The notes: generated by a model from the letters alone, not told the origin. 46,181 nt of DNA from Bacteroidales bacterium (GCA_022772475.1 JALEZQ010000081.1:1-46181), one strand, 5' to 3'; counted from the first letter of the stretch, positions 35,040 through 44,539 are shown. Translations and numbers: made by a program.

Positions 35040-36425
35040 ATGAAAACGCACCGCCTTCTCTGCCTCATGCTTCTGGCATGGGCAGTGGCCAGCCTGACGG
35101 CATGGGCCGACGAGCCCTTCCGCAAGCACCGCTATGATGCCTTCCGCATGACGCCACCGCCCGAAGGCAGCATCATCATGCTGGGCAACAGCATCACGGA
35201 CATGCACCCGTGGGTGGAGACTTTCTGCACGGCATCGGGACAACCGCTTCCCATTGTCAACCGCGGCAACTCGGGCACGGTGGCGCCCGAACAGTTGGCC
35301 AACATCGAGAATTATCTGGTCCACAGCCCGGCCAAGGTGTTCGTCATGATTGGCACGAACGACATTGCTACCAATGGTCTGAACGCCACGCCCGAGCAGG
35401 TGCTGACGCAGGTACAGGCCATCGCAAGCCGCATACATCTCCGCTCGCCGAAGACCAAGGTCTATCTTCAGCCTGTGCTGAACAACAGGACGGGCAACCG
35501 CAGCGCCGAACGCTGGCTGCGCATCAATGAGATGCTCAAGGCTTACGTCCGGGAGACGGGCGCGTCATGGCTCTCCTTTGTCGATATCTACGACACGCTC
35601 ACGGACATCACCTCGGGCGGCGTATGGAGTTTCGACGGTCTGCACCTCACCGCCGCCTCGTACCGAAAATGGTGCGAAGCGCTGCTGCCCTATATGCAGG
35701 AGGGCTTGGACGAAAAGGTCTTCACGGTCTATCCCGCCGAGGCGGCCTCTCTTCAACAGGACGGTGGCATAGGGCGCAACAGCAACGGCATGCGCGCCAC
35801 CTACGTCAGTCTGCTGCCCATCACCAAGGACGACATCCTGTTCTTCGGCGACGAGGAGGTGAAGTGCGGCGAGTGGAACGAACTGCTTGGCACGCCCTTC
35901 GTCAAGAACCGCGGTACGGGATGGGGATGGGGCGGCACGATAGCCCTCACCTCAAAGATGGCCGACGCCACCTTCGCCACGGTCAGCGGTGTTGAGAAGG
36001 TAACGCCGCGCGCCATCCTGCTTTATACGGGGACGAGTGACGTACACGGCTCGACAGAGCTGGCAACAATCCAGGCCAACTATCTGGCACTGGTCAACAA
36101 ACTCAAGGCGCTGGCGCCCGGGGCTCGCCTGTATCTTGTAGGACTGCACCCCGTAGGCAACGCCACGACGAACGCGCAACGCATCGCGCCTTTCAACGCC
36201 TATCTGCGCTCACTGGCAGGCGGGCAGGTATCCTATATCGACCTCTGCACGGACATGACGGCCGACGACGGAACGGCGCTGACGACCTGCGTGCCGGCGG
36301 GCCAAAACTACCTGTACGGCACGGGCTACGCACGCATGGCACGGGTAATTGCCGAGGCGCTGAAGGCCGACTTCCCCACCCTTTCTCTGCACACTCCCTC
36401 GGACGGCGACGGGACGCTAAGGTAA
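35040..36425 (+). CDS. Secreted tandem SGNH-hydrolase protein, second domain degenerate
   Basis: A 461-residue protein with signal peptide MKTHRLLCLMLLAWAVASLTAWA. Domain 1 (about 40-225) is a complete SGNH/GDSL hydrolase: block I IIMLGNSITD with Ser51, a Gly in NRGNSG, block III IGTND with Asn107, and block V FDGLHLTAASY with Asp199 and His202. Domain 2 (about 260-445) has the same layout, but Ser is Glu272 (FFGDEEV) and the D..H block reads LYGTGYARM, so the catalytic residues are gone. Known SGNH enzymes in this group remove acetyl or acyl groups from glycans (sialate or xylan esterases); the substrate here is unknown. Separated by 65 bp from feoAB and followed by a terminator. Confidence 0.85.
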   Translation: MKTHRLLCLMLLAWAVASLTAWADEPFRKHRYDAFRMTPPPEGSIIMLGNSITDMHPWVETFCTASGQPLPIVNRGNSGTVAPEQLANIENYLVHSPAKVFVMIGTNDIATNGLNATPEQVLTQVQAIASRIHLRSPKTKVYLQPVLNNRTGNRSAERWLRINEMLKAYVRETGASWLSFVDIYDTLTDITSGGVWSFDGLHLTAASYRKWCEALLPYMQEGLDEKVFTVYPAEAASLQQDGGIGRNSNGMRATYVSLLPITKDDILFFGDEEVKCGEWNELLGTPFVKNRGTGWGWGGTIALTSKMADATFATVSGVEKVTPRAILLYTGTSDVHGSTELATIQANYLALVNKLKALAPGARLYLVGLHPVGNATTNAQRIAPFNAYLRSLAGGQVSYIDLCTDMTADDGTALTTCVPAGQNYLYGTGYARMARVIAEALKADFPTLSLHTPSDGDGTLR

Positions 36426-36497
36426 GTTCGCTCGATAAGTCCTCAGTATCTCATTGTAGTATAGCGGACAGCCGAAGGACAGCCGTAAAACCTAATA

Positions 36498-36539
36498 ATG
36501 CCAAATGAGAAGCCGTCGGCGCGGCTTTTCATTTGGCAT
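36498..36539 (+). terminator. Terminator of the SGNH gene overlapping the ruvX promoter
   Basis: Eighteen-bp stem (36498-36515 with 36522-36539; one G-U pair) and loop TCGGCG. The descending arm contains TTTT and also the -33 element of the next promoter. There is no T-run after the stem. Confidence 0.65.
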
Positions 36540-36563
36540 ATTGCATACCTTTTACTAACTTTG
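36532..36563 (+). promoter_or_regulatory. Promoter of ruvX
   Basis: TTTG (36532-36535), 20 bases, TAACTTTG (36556-36563). It lies 9 bp upstream of the ruvX ATG, so the leader is very short or absent. The -33 box lies inside the preceding terminator stem. Confidence 0.85.
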
Positions 36564-36572
36564 TCCCGAATT

Positions 36573-36989
36573 ATGGGAAGACTACTGGCTATCGACTACG
36601 GCAAGAAGCGCACAGGCATTGCCGTCACCGACCCCGCACAGATAGTGCCGGGCGGGCTCACTACGGTCGCCACACCGACGCTCATCGACTTTCTGCGCCA
36701 GTACATGGCCAAGGAGACGGTGGACAAGGTGGTGGTGGGATGGCCCATGCAGACCAATGGGCAGCCGTCGGAGAATCAGGCCCGCGTGGGCGCGTTCATC
36801 GGCAGGCTGCAAAAGATGTGCCCCGACCTGCCCATCATCAAGTGGGACGAACGCTATACCTCCACCATGGCGCACCGCACCATGCTGGACGCCGGCCTGG
36901 GCCGCAAACGGAGGCAGGACAAGGCGCTGGTGGACGAGATTAGCGCCACCATCATCCTACAGTCGTACATGGACGCCAACATGCCGTAG
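36573..36989 (+). CDS. ruvX: Putative pre-16S rRNA nuclease / Holliday junction resolvase-like (YqgF)
   Basis: A 138-residue RNase H-fold protein of the YqgF/RuvX family. It has the first acidic motif LLAIDYGKKRTGIAVTD (Asp8), the middle motif VVGWPMQTNGQPSENQ, WDERYTSTMAHRTML, and the final acidic residues in KALVDEISATIILQSYM. E. coli YqgF processes the 5' end of 16S rRNA; resolvase activity has also been proposed. The frame opens at 36498, but that ATG is inside the terminator hairpin and before the promoter; the ATG at 36573 begins the conserved domain. It starts a plus-strand run with def 76 bp downstream, the same order as in other Bacteroidetes. Confidence 0.93.
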   Translation: MGRLLAIDYGKKRTGIAVTDPAQIVPGGLTTVATPTLIDFLRQYMAKETVDKVVVGWPMQTNGQPSENQARVGAFIGRLQKMCPDLPIIKWDERYTSTMAHRTMLDAGLGRKRRQDKALVDEISATIILQSYMDANMP

Positions 36990-37065
36990 CATGGCCTCTG
37001 CACAACACCAACGCTTCCTTATATTATATATGTCTATCTAAACGCTCAAACAAAACCTATCTCTG

Positions 37066-37623
37066 ATGATTCTCCCTATCTATACCTATGGCCAGCCCGT
37101 ACTCCGCAAAGTGGCCGAAGACATCACGCCGGACTACCCCGAACTGGCTACGCTCATCGAAAACATGTTCGAAACGATGGACCACGCCGATGGCGTCGGA
37201 CTGGCTGCGCCGCAGATTGGCCTGCCCATCAACCTCATCGTCATCACCCTCGACCCGCTCAAGGACGAGAAGCCCGAATATGCCGGCTTCAACCGCGCCT
37301 ACATCAACCTGCACATCGTGGAGGTGGACGACAGCCACATAGAGAGTTACGAGGAAGGCTGCCTCAGTCTGCCGGGCATCCACGAACCGGTGAAGCGCCC
37401 CACACGCATCCACGTGACCTACCTCGACCCCGACTTCCAGCCCCACGACGAATGGGTGGACGGCTTTCTGGCCCGCGTCATGCAGCACGAGTATGACCAC
37501 CTCGAGGGCAAGGTCTTCACCGACCGCCTGACGCCTCTGCGCAAGCAGATGGTGCGCAGCAAACTGTCGTCGCTGCTGAAGGGCAACTTCCGCTGCGGCT
37601 ACAAGGTCAAGATGAAGAAATAA
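37066..37623 (+). CDS. def: Peptide deformylase
   Basis: A 185-residue metallo-hydrolase that removes the formyl group from new polypeptides. All three motifs are present: [10 protein letters not shown] (43-52), EEGCLSLPG (97-104) with metal ligand Cys99, and QHEYDHLEG (140-148) with ligands His141 and His145 and catalytic Glu142. Starts at the ATG 37066 directly before [16 protein letters not shown], the normal N-terminus. It lies between ruvX and a TPR gene on the same strand. Length is typical for the type 1 enzyme of this phylum. Confidence 0.97.
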   Translation: MILPIYTYGQPVLRKVAEDITPDYPELATLIENMFETMDHADGVGLAAPQIGLPINLIVITLDPLKDEKPEYAGFNRAYINLHIVEVDDSHIESYEEGCLSLPGIHEPVKRPTRIHVTYLDPDFQPHDEWVDGFLARVMQHEYDHLEGKVFTDRLTPLRKQMVRSKLSSLLKGNFRCGYKVKMKK

Positions 37624-37696
37624 GACCTGCGTACCCCTACGCACCTCTACCCCGCCCTATCCATCCCCACCCCTCTATCTCCCAATTCTTGCACTC

Positions 37697-39706
37697 ATGA
37701 ACCAGCCGCCTCGATACCGCAAACGCCATAGCCCCTGCCGGGCCGTCGTGGTGGCCATCTTGATTTGGGGAAGCATCGCCGCCGTGGCGCAAATCAACAC
37801 GGAGAACATGCTCTACATGGGGCGCAGTGCCATCGCGGCGGAAGACTATCTGACGGCCATCCGCTACTTCAACCAAATCATCGAGGTCAAGCCACACCTG
37901 TATCAGCCCTTCTACTACCGCGCCTACGCCAAGTTTGCACTGGAGGACTTCCAAGGCGCGGAGGCCGACTGCAATCAGGCGCTGGCCATCAATCCGTTTG
38001 CCAAAGACGTGCGCCCCCTGCGCGGCATCTGCCGCATACGCCTGGCCAACTATGCCGGCGCGGCGGACGACTATACCTGGTGCCTGGCCAACGCGCCCGA
38101 CGATGCAAACTTCCGATACAACCGCGCGCTATGCCGGCTGGAAGACAAGGAGATTGACCGCGCCGCCCACGACATCGACACGCTGCTGCAACGCCATCCC
38201 ACGTTCTACCGCGCGTATGCCGTCAGGGCACAGGCCGAACTGATGCGCGGCGACACGCTGGCCGGACTGTCATGGATAGACCGCCTGCTGGCCAAAAAGC
38301 CTGACAATGCCGAAGCATGGGCCTTCAAGGGAAGGCACGCCCTGAGCAAAGAGCGCTACGAAGATGCTGACAGCATGCTCACACGCGCCATTGCCATCGC
38401 CCCCGACCGCTACGAGGACTATCTGGCGCGTGCTCTGGCTCGCCACGGCATGAACCGCTTCGACGACGCCATCGCCGACTACGACCGCACCATCGACCTT
38501 GTACCCGAACACTTTGCCGCACACTACAACCGCGGCCTGCTGCTGGCGCTCATCGGCGAGGACAACAAGGCCATCGCCGACTTCACCTACGTCATCGGCG
38601 TCGAGCCGGACAATACGCTGGCCATCTACAACCGTGCCTTGCTCCGCCAGCAGACAGGCGACTATCGCGGCGCAGAAGCCGACTATACCACGCTGCTCAA
38701 AGCCTACCCCAACTTCCTCTTCGGCTACGCGGCCCGCGCCGAGTGCCGCCGCAAGATGGGCAACGTCAAGGGCGCACTCAACGATGAAACCCGCGTGGCC
38801 CGCGCCAACCTCGACATGACCTTCGGCAAGCGCTCGCGCTACCCGGTGAAGAAGGTGCGCCGCGAGTCGGACCACAATCTGGAAAACTATGACCAGTTGG
38901 TCAACACCGAGGCGGACGACTCGGCCGGAACGGCGGTGTCGCGCATTCTCTCCAACGAACTCTTCGGACGGGTGCAGAACAAACGGACAGACCGGCAACT
39001 GCTGCCGCCCATGGCGCTCTCGCTGCGCGCCATGCCGGCCGACCGCACCTACCGCCCGCCTTTCTTCCTGAGCGAGGTGGCCCATCTGGCTGAGGAAACG
39101 AAGCAGCCGCAGTTGACCCTGCGCTCCACAACAGCGGGCGAACAAAGCGCCACGACGGCCACAGCACAAACCACCGGCAGCCGCCCCATGCGTCAGGCAG
39201 CACGCCATCTGATACAGGCCGTCAAAGCGGCCGACGCATACAACTATCCCGAGGCGCTGGAATGGCTGAGGCTGACGGTAAAGGCCGACGACGCTACCGC
39301 CACCGATACGCTGCTCTGCACGTTACAGACGGCCTCCATCGCCTGGCGCTGCGCGGCCGCAACGACCACCGCCGACAACAATGCCCCGGCAATGCCCGCC
39401 ACCGACATCACCTGCCTACAGGCGCTGGCCCTCATCAAACGGCTGACCATTCCCGCCACTTTCACCGCCGTCATGGCTTACAACACGGGCTGTCTCTACG
39501 CCGCCATGCAGAACGATGCCGAAGCGGAGAGGGCTTTCACCCAAGCCATCGAAGCTGACAAGGACTTTGGCGAAGCCTACTACAACCGCGGCATTCTCAG
39601 GCTGAACGCTGAAAGGCTACAAGAAGCCCAGGCCGACTTGAGCATGGCGGGACAATTGGGCCTATACCGCGCTTACTCCATCATGAAGCAGGCCAAGAAG
39701 CCATAG
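37697..39706 (+). CDS. TPR-repeat protein, membrane-anchored or secreted
   Basis: A 669-residue protein. An N-terminal basic stretch and hydrophobic segment (about 15-32, ending VAQ) form a signal peptide or anchor. From residue 35 to about 375 there are some ten tetratricopeptide repeats, with the usual Ala/Gly/Tyr/Pro pattern (for example AAHYNRGLLLALIGEDNKAIADFTYVIGVEPDN). The middle (about 385-500) has low complexity and no recognised domain. The C-terminus has further TPRs (AYNTGCLYAAMQNDAEAERAFTQAIEADKDFGEAYYNRGILRLN). TPRs bind partner proteins; the partner is unknown. A TPR gene after def is a common Bacteroidales arrangement (from memory). It starts 73 bp after def. Confidence 0.88.
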   Translation: MNQPPRYRKRHSPCRAVVVAILIWGSIAAVAQINTENMLYMGRSAIAAEDYLTAIRYFNQIIEVKPHLYQPFYYRAYAKFALEDFQGAEADCNQALAINPFAKDVRPLRGICRIRLANYAGAADDYTWCLANAPDDANFRYNRALCRLEDKEIDRAAHDIDTLLQRHPTFYRAYAVRAQAELMRGDTLAGLSWIDRLLAKKPDNAEAWAFKGRHALSKERYEDADSMLTRAIAIAPDRYEDYLARALARHGMNRFDDAIADYDRTIDLVPEHFAAHYNRGLLLALIGEDNKAIADFTYVIGVEPDNTLAIYNRALLRQQTGDYRGAEADYTTLLKAYPNFLFGYAARAECRRKMGNVKGALNDETRVARANLDMTFGKRSRYPVKKVRRESDHNLENYDQLVNTEADDSAGTAVSRILSNELFGRVQNKRTDRQLLPPMALSLRAMPADRTYRPPFFLSEVAHLAEETKQPQLTLRSTTAGEQSATTATAQTTGSRPMRQAARHLIQAVKAADAYNYPEALEWLRLTVKADDATATDTLLCTLQTASIAWRCAAATTTADNNAPAMPATDITCLQALALIKRLTIPATFTAVMAYNTGCLYAAMQNDAEAERAFTQAIEADKDFGEAYYNRGILRLNAERLQEAQADLSMAGQLGLYRAYSIMKQAKKP

Positions 39707-39810
39707 TCTGCGCCGCTAAAGCCGCTATGCCGCGGACCCACAGCACAGCCTTGCTCTTACGCACATCCCTTTCATCACACCACATCCATCCCCTCTATTC
39801 CTTACACACC

Positions 39811-41232
39811 GTGTCACGCAAACGCAAGCCTCTCCCCCTTATAGAGCACGTCACCATCACCGATATTGCCGCTGAAGGCAAGGCCATCGCCCGCATTGAC
39901 GGCATGGCGGTTTTCGTTCCCTACGTCATCCCCGGCGACGTGGTGACGCTGCAACTCACCCGCAAGAAACACAACTATGCCGAAGCCGTTGCCGTGCGCA
40001 TCGAGCAGCCCTCGGCCGACCGCATCACGCCCTTCTGCCAGCACTTCGGCATATGTGGCGGCTGCAAATGGCAGTGCCTGCCTTACGACAAGCAGATTAT
40101 GCACAAGCAGCGACAGGTGGAGGAAACGCTCAAGCGCATCGCCAAGGTGGAGATGCCTGAGGTCAGCCCCATCCTGGGCAGCGCGCAGACGAGCGCCTAC
40201 CGCAACAAACTGGAGTTCGGCTTCTGCAACAAGCGCTGGTTCACGGCGGAAGAGGTGGCCTCAGGCGCCACGTTCGACGACACGACGTCGGCGGGCTTCC
40301 ACATCCCCGGCGCCTTCGACAAGATTTTGGACATCACGGCCTGCCACCTCATGGACGACATCAACAACCGCCTGCGCAACGGGGTGAAGCAGTACGCCCG
40401 TCAGGCCGGCCTGTCCTTCTACGACTACCGCGAGAACCGCGGCCTGATGCGCAACATGATGGTGCGCAACGCCTCGACGGGCGAACTGATGGTGGTCATG
40501 CAGTTCTGCATCCATACGCCTGAAGAGGAGGCCGGGGCCCGCGGCGTGATGGACTACCTCAAGGCCAACTTCCCCGAGATTACCTCGCTGATGTGGGTCA
40601 ACAACACAAAGTGCAACGACACCATCGGCGACCTGCCCGTTCTCTGCTACGCCGGCACCGACTGCATCTACGAGGAGATGGAAGGCCTGCGCTTCAAGGT
40701 AGGTCCCAAGAGTTTCTATCAGACCAACTCACGCCAAGCCTACGAACTCTACAAGGTGGCCCGGCAGTTTGCCGGCCTCACGGGCAACGAACTGGTCTAT
40801 GACCTCTACACGGGCACGGGCACTATCGCCAACTTCGTCGCCCGTCAGGCGCGTCAGGTCATCGGTATAGAATACGTGCCCGAGGCCATTGAGGACGCCA
40901 AAGTCAACGCCGGCCTGAACAATCTTGACAACACCCTCTTCTACGCCGGCGATATGAAGGACATCCTCACGCCCGACTTCGTGGCGCGCCACGGTCGCCC
41001 TGACGTCATCATCACTGACCCTCCCCGCGCCGGCATGCACGGCGACGTCGTCAAGACCATCCTCGGCGCCGCGCCGCAGCGCATCGTCTATGTCAGCTGC
41101 AACCCGGCCACGCAGGCCCGCGACCTGGCGCTCCTCGACGCCGACTACCGCGTGACGGCCATCCAGCCCGTGGATATGTTCCCGCAGACGCACCACGTAG
41201 AGAACGTTGTGCTCCTGGAGCGCCGCGAGTAA
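39811..41232 (+). CDS. 23S rRNA (uracil-5-)-methyltransferase, RlmD/RlmCD type
   Basis: A 473-residue TrmA-family enzyme if read from the GTG at 39811 (SRKRKPLPLIEHVTITDIAAEGKAIA). An ATG at 39727 in frame would add 28 residues of low-quality sequence, so the GTG start is preferred. Domains in order: TRAM (about 8-65), iron-sulfur cluster Cys76, Cys82 and Cys85 (CQHFGICGGC) with a later fourth ligand, and the SAM-binding motif YDLYTGTGTIANF. The catalytic nucleophile is Cys430 in YVSCNPATQARDL. It makes 5-methyluridine in 23S rRNA; the exact base (1939 or 747) cannot be told from sequence. It follows the TPR gene and precedes a small unknown gene. Confidence 0.92.
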   Translation: MSRKRKPLPLIEHVTITDIAAEGKAIARIDGMAVFVPYVIPGDVVTLQLTRKKHNYAEAVAVRIEQPSADRITPFCQHFGICGGCKWQCLPYDKQIMHKQRQVEETLKRIAKVEMPEVSPILGSAQTSAYRNKLEFGFCNKRWFTAEEVASGATFDDTTSAGFHIPGAFDKILDITACHLMDDINNRLRNGVKQYARQAGLSFYDYRENRGLMRNMMVRNASTGELMVVMQFCIHTPEEEAGARGVMDYLKANFPEITSLMWVNNTKCNDTIGDLPVLCYAGTDCIYEEMEGLRFKVGPKSFYQTNSRQAYELYKVARQFAGLTGNELVYDLYTGTGTIANFVARQARQVIGIEYVPEAIEDAKVNAGLNNLDNTLFYAGDMKDILTPDFVARHGRPDVIITDPPRAGMHGDVVKTILGAAPQRIVYVSCNPATQARDLALLDADYRVTAIQPVDMFPQTHHVENVVLLERRE

Positions 41233-41278
41233 CACCTGCTGCACGCTCCTTCCCCTTCCACCATTACCGTCCAACGCC

Positions 41279-41983
41279 ATGTCTTCGCTCCACGTCATAC
41301 GCCACAATCCCGCCCTTCGCGCTCGCCTCGCTGCCGTCGTGCAGGGCGGAGAGCCCGAGGCTCTGCTCGCAGTCATGCAGCAACTGAGCCACAGCGAGCG
41401 ACGGACGGCAAGTTACTTGCTGGCGACGGACGTGCTGCTGGCCGGTCCGCCGGCGGCCGACTTCCCCCGCTGGTACACCGTGCTCATGGCCAGTTCGGCC
41501 AAGGCATGGCTGGGCACCCTGCTCAAAGCGGCCGTCACGCTCTATCAGGACGGACGGCTCAGCCTCGCCGATGAAGCCTGGCGCCAAGCCTCGGCCATGG
41601 CCAACGACATCGACCGCAGCAAATGGCTCGACGCCTTCCTGCCCATCCTGCGCAACGATGCCGACGCCGCCAGCCTCATGCAGTGGTTCGCCCCCCACGA
41701 CCGCATGAAGTGCAGCCGCCTGCTCATCGCCAAGGGCACGCCCCTGGCCTACCACCAGTTGTTCCTTCTTTGGCGCACCCACGACGGCGAGCGCGCCGAC
41801 CTGCACCAGGTATATGTCCTGCTGATGCGTCAGGGTTCGCCCCGCGCCTACAACATGGCCTGCATCCTGCGGCAATACTTCGGGCTGGACAACGCCCCGG
41901 GCTGTCTGTCGCTGCGCCTCGAACCCTACCATCTCGGTCGCCTCGAACAGGGTTTCGCCGCCTTCGCCCAAATCCTGGGCTGA
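41279..41983 (+). CDS. Conserved-looking helical protein of unknown function
   Basis: A 234-residue cytoplasmic protein, not recognised. It has no signal peptide or membrane segment. It appears mostly helical, rich in Ala, Leu and Arg (NPALRARLAAVVQGGEPEALLAVMQQLSHSERRTASYLLA, then TPLAYHQLFLLWRTHDGERADLHQVYVLLM). Codon use and base composition match the neighbours and the frame is clean, so it is a real gene. The frame opens at 41207 inside rlmD, but the ATG at 41279 (MSSLHVIRHNP) lies 46 bp after the rlmD stop and is preferred. Next to rlmD and the metalloprotease gene; no functional link is evident. Confidence 0.75.
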   Translation: MSSLHVIRHNPALRARLAAVVQGGEPEALLAVMQQLSHSERRTASYLLATDVLLAGPPAADFPRWYTVLMASSAKAWLGTLLKAAVTLYQDGRLSLADEAWRQASAMANDIDRSKWLDAFLPILRNDADAASLMQWFAPHDRMKCSRLLIAKGTPLAYHQLFLLWRTHDGERADLHQVYVLLMRQGSPRAYNMACILRQYFGLDNAPGCLSLRLEPYHLGRLEQGFAAFAQILG

Positions 41984-42040
41984 CGGCACGCGCTCCCTGC
42001 CTCCACCATAACGAAAACAAACCAAACACACATAATCACT

Positions 42041-44362
42041 ATGAAGTTCTTATCCCGAGGTCTCCTCCTCTTCCTGCTTCTCGCCCTGCCCCTGAGCAGC
42101 ATCAGCGTCGAAGCCGCCGGCGGCCCCCGCAAGGGCCTGTTCGGTGTCTCTCAGAAAAAAGACCAGTGGATGTTCCACATCCCCGACAGCCTGATGGGCC
42201 GCCGCATTCTGGTCACCGTGCGTTTCACCACCACGCCTGCCGGCACCCAGAAATACGGCGGCGAGCAGGTCAACCAGCAGACGGTCTATTGGGAGAAGGC
42301 GCCTAACGGCAAACTGCTTCTGCGCTCTGACCTCTTCATCAACATGTCCGACAGCATTGAGAATATCAACCGTGCCGTCATCACCAGCAACAGCAACCCC
42401 ATCATTGGCAGTTTCACGCCCGAGGAATACAAGAACGGCGTGAGCACCATCAACGTCACCAACTTCTTCAACGACGACAACCCCGCGCTGAGCATCCCCG
42501 CCTCGGCCAAGCAGAAGTTTGGCCTCCAGAGTTATATGGGCGGTCTGTCGTTCATCGAGAGCATCCGCACCTTCCCGCTCAACACCGAGGTGCGCACCAC
42601 CAAGACGTGGTACTCCTCGACGGGCACCATCTCGGCCCGCGCCACGGGTAAGGTGACGCTGGGTCTCAACGTCTCCTTCGTACTGCTGCCGGCCGACCCC
42701 ATCATCCCGCGCCTCTTCGACCCGCGCGTGGGCTACTTCACCGACAGCTACAACGTCTTCGACGACAACCAGCAGCGCGTCAGCAGCCAGCGCTTCATCA
42801 CGCGCTACCGTCTGGAGCCCAAAGACAGCGCCGACATGGAGAAGATGCGCCGCGGCGAACTGGTGGAGCCCAAGAAGCCCATCGTCTATTACATCGACCC
42901 CGCCACGCCCAAGAAGTGGCGCAAGTACCTCATCGACGGCGTCAACGACTGGCAGAAAGCCTTTGAGAAGGCTGGCTTCAAAAACGCCATCGTCGGCCGC
43001 GAATGGCCCGAGAACGACAGCACCATGTCGATGGAGGACGCCCGCTTCTCGGTCATCCGCTATCTGGCCTCTGACATCCCCAACGCCTACGGCCCTCAGG
43101 TTCACGACCCCCGCACGGGTGAGATTCTCGAGAGCCATGTGTGCTGGTACCACAACGTCATGAAGCTCGTGCACGACTGGTACATGATTCAGGCTTCAAC
43201 GATTGATGAGGCCGCACGCCGCATGAAGTATGACGACGAACTGATGGGCCAGCTCATCCGCTTCGTCTCCTCACACGAGGTGGGCCACTCGCTTGGTCTG
43301 CGCCACAACTTCGGTTCGTCGGCCATGGTTCCCGTTGACAGCCTCCGCTCGAAAGCATGGGTAGAAGCCCACGGCCATACCCCCAGCATCATGGACTACG
43401 CCCGCTTCAACTATGTGGCGCAGCCCGAAGACAGCATCTCGCACGCCGGCATCTTCCCTCGCATCAACGACTACGACATCTGGGCCATACAGTGGGGCTA
43501 CACGCCCATGTTCGATGCCTACGACACCGAGAGCGACCACTGGGAACTGGAGCGTCTCGTTCAGGAAGCCGACCTGCCCAACCATCCCCGCCTGTGGTTC
43601 GGCGATGGCGAAACCAACCGCACACGCGACAGCCGCTGCCAGACGGAAGACCTGGGCGACGACGCCGTCAAGGCTTCGGAGTATGGCATACGCAACCTCA
43701 AGCGCGAACTCAAGCAGTTGCCCGAATGGACCTACCAGAGCAACGACATCTATCAGGACAACCTCCGCGGCGTCTATGAGGAAATCATCGGACAGTTCCA
43801 GCGCTACTGCGGCCACGTCATCGGCTACATCGGTGGCTGCTGCTACAACTACCGCACCATCGACGAGGGCGGTCCCTACTACACCCTCATTCCCCGCAAG
43901 CGCCAGCTCGAGTCGGTAGAATACCTCGACCGCCACATCTTCCACGAGCCCACATGGCTCACGTCCGAACCCTTCGTCGCCACCCTCGTCCCCAACCGGC
44001 AGGCACTCTCCAGCAACATCGGCAAGCGCATCCTCAACTCGGCGCTCAACGTCCTGCCCAGCCTCAACGACGAGTATCCCAGCAGCGACTATCTCAACGA
44101 CCTCACCAACCGTCTGTTCGGCGAACTGAAAACAGGGGCCAAACTCACGCCCTACCGCCGCGACCTGCAACGTCTCTTCGTCATGGTGCTCTGCGAAAAC
44201 TACAGCGAGCCCAACATGCAGCAAAACTACTATGGCGACGTCCTGCTCACCCTGCGCCGTCTGCAGCGCGAGTATAAGGCCGCACGTCCTGCCGACCAAG
44301 CCACGCGCGCCTTCTATGCCGCCATGATCGACATCCTCGACCGAAAGCTCGAAATCAAGTAA
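42041..44362 (+). CDS. Secreted zinc-dependent metalloprotease (DUF5117/DUF4953 type)
   Basis: A 773-residue secreted protease. The signal peptide is about residues 1-26 (FLSRGLLLFLLLALPLSSISVEA). A long N-terminal beta-rich region (about 30-270) follows. Zinc site HEVGHSLGLRH: His412, Glu413, His416, Gly419, His422, the HExxHxxGxxH pattern of metzincins. A candidate Met-turn PSIMDYARF follows about 40 residues later. The overall architecture matches the Bacteroidetes family described by DUF5117/DUF4953 domains, whose members are a little longer. It probably acts in the periplasm or outside the cell; substrate unknown. The gene lies 57 bp after the preceding gene and ends at a strong hairpin. 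Confidence 0.88.
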   Translation: MKFLSRGLLLFLLLALPLSSISVEAAGGPRKGLFGVSQKKDQWMFHIPDSLMGRRILVTVRFTTTPAGTQKYGGEQVNQQTVYWEKAPNGKLLLRSDLFINMSDSIENINRAVITSNSNPIIGSFTPEEYKNGVSTINVTNFFNDDNPALSIPASAKQKFGLQSYMGGLSFIESIRTFPLNTEVRTTKTWYSSTGTISARATGKVTLGLNVSFVLLPADPIIPRLFDPRVGYFTDSYNVFDDNQQRVSSQRFITRYRLEPKDSADMEKMRRGELVEPKKPIVYYIDPATPKKWRKYLIDGVNDWQKAFEKAGFKNAIVGREWPENDSTMSMEDARFSVIRYLASDIPNAYGPQVHDPRTGEILESHVCWYHNVMKLVHDWYMIQASTIDEAARRMKYDDELMGQLIRFVSSHEVGHSLGLRHNFGSSAMVPVDSLRSKAWVEAHGHTPSIMDYARFNYVAQPEDSISHAGIFPRINDYDIWAIQWGYTPMFDAYDTESDHWELERLVQEADLPNHPRLWFGDGETNRTRDSRCQTEDLGDDAVKASEYGIRNLKRELKQLPEWTYQSNDIYQDNLRGVYEEIIGQFQRYCGHVIGYIGGCCYNYRTIDEGGPYYTLIPRKRQLESVEYLDRHIFHEPTWLTSEPFVATLVPNRQALSSNIGKRILNSALNVLPSLNDEYPSSDYLNDLTNRLFGELKTGAKLTPYRRDLQRLFVMVLCENYSEPNMQQNYYGDVLLTLRRLQREYKAARPADQATRAFYAAMIDILDRKLEIK

Positions 44363-44399
44363 GCGCCGCCACCACACCGCGGTCAAGCGCCATCACACC

Positions 44400-44462
44400 A
44401 ACGGGAAGACATCTCCAGACACAAAGAGATGCCTTCCCGTTTTGGTTGGAGAAGGCATCCTC
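44400..44462. terminator. Terminator of the metalloprotease gene with a competing third arm
   Basis: AACGGGAAGACATCTC (44400-44415) pairs with 44426-44441 (one mismatch) and is followed by TTTT on the plus strand: a terminator for the protease gene. A third segment, GGAGAAGGCATCCTC (44448-44462), can also pair with the middle arm, so two hairpins exclude each other on either strand. Confidence 0.7.
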
Positions 44463-44481
44463 TGTCACAATTAATCATCTA

Positions 44482-44526
44482 TTATTCTTGGGGAATAGGC
44501 AATTTCACCACATAACTATTACCCAT
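44482..44526 (-). CDS. Candidate 14-residue leader peptide or chance ORF
   Basis: ATG at 44526, 13 bp after a consensus -7 box, reads MGNSYVVKLPIPQE then TAA. It is followed on the minus strand by the three-arm hairpin set. The arrangement of promoter, short ORF and competing hairpins resembles an attenuator, but no minus-strand gene lies downstream; the transcript would run into the 3' end of the metalloprotease gene. It may be a small RNA with a meaningless ORF. Confidence 0.25.
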   Translation of the reverse strand: MGNSYVVKLPIPQE

Positions 44527-44539
44527 CTTTATTCACCTG

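Noticed and set aside
36498-36572. Upstream ATG for ruvX at 36498
   Set aside because: It lies within the preceding terminator hairpin and upstream of the promoter; the conserved domain starts at 36573.
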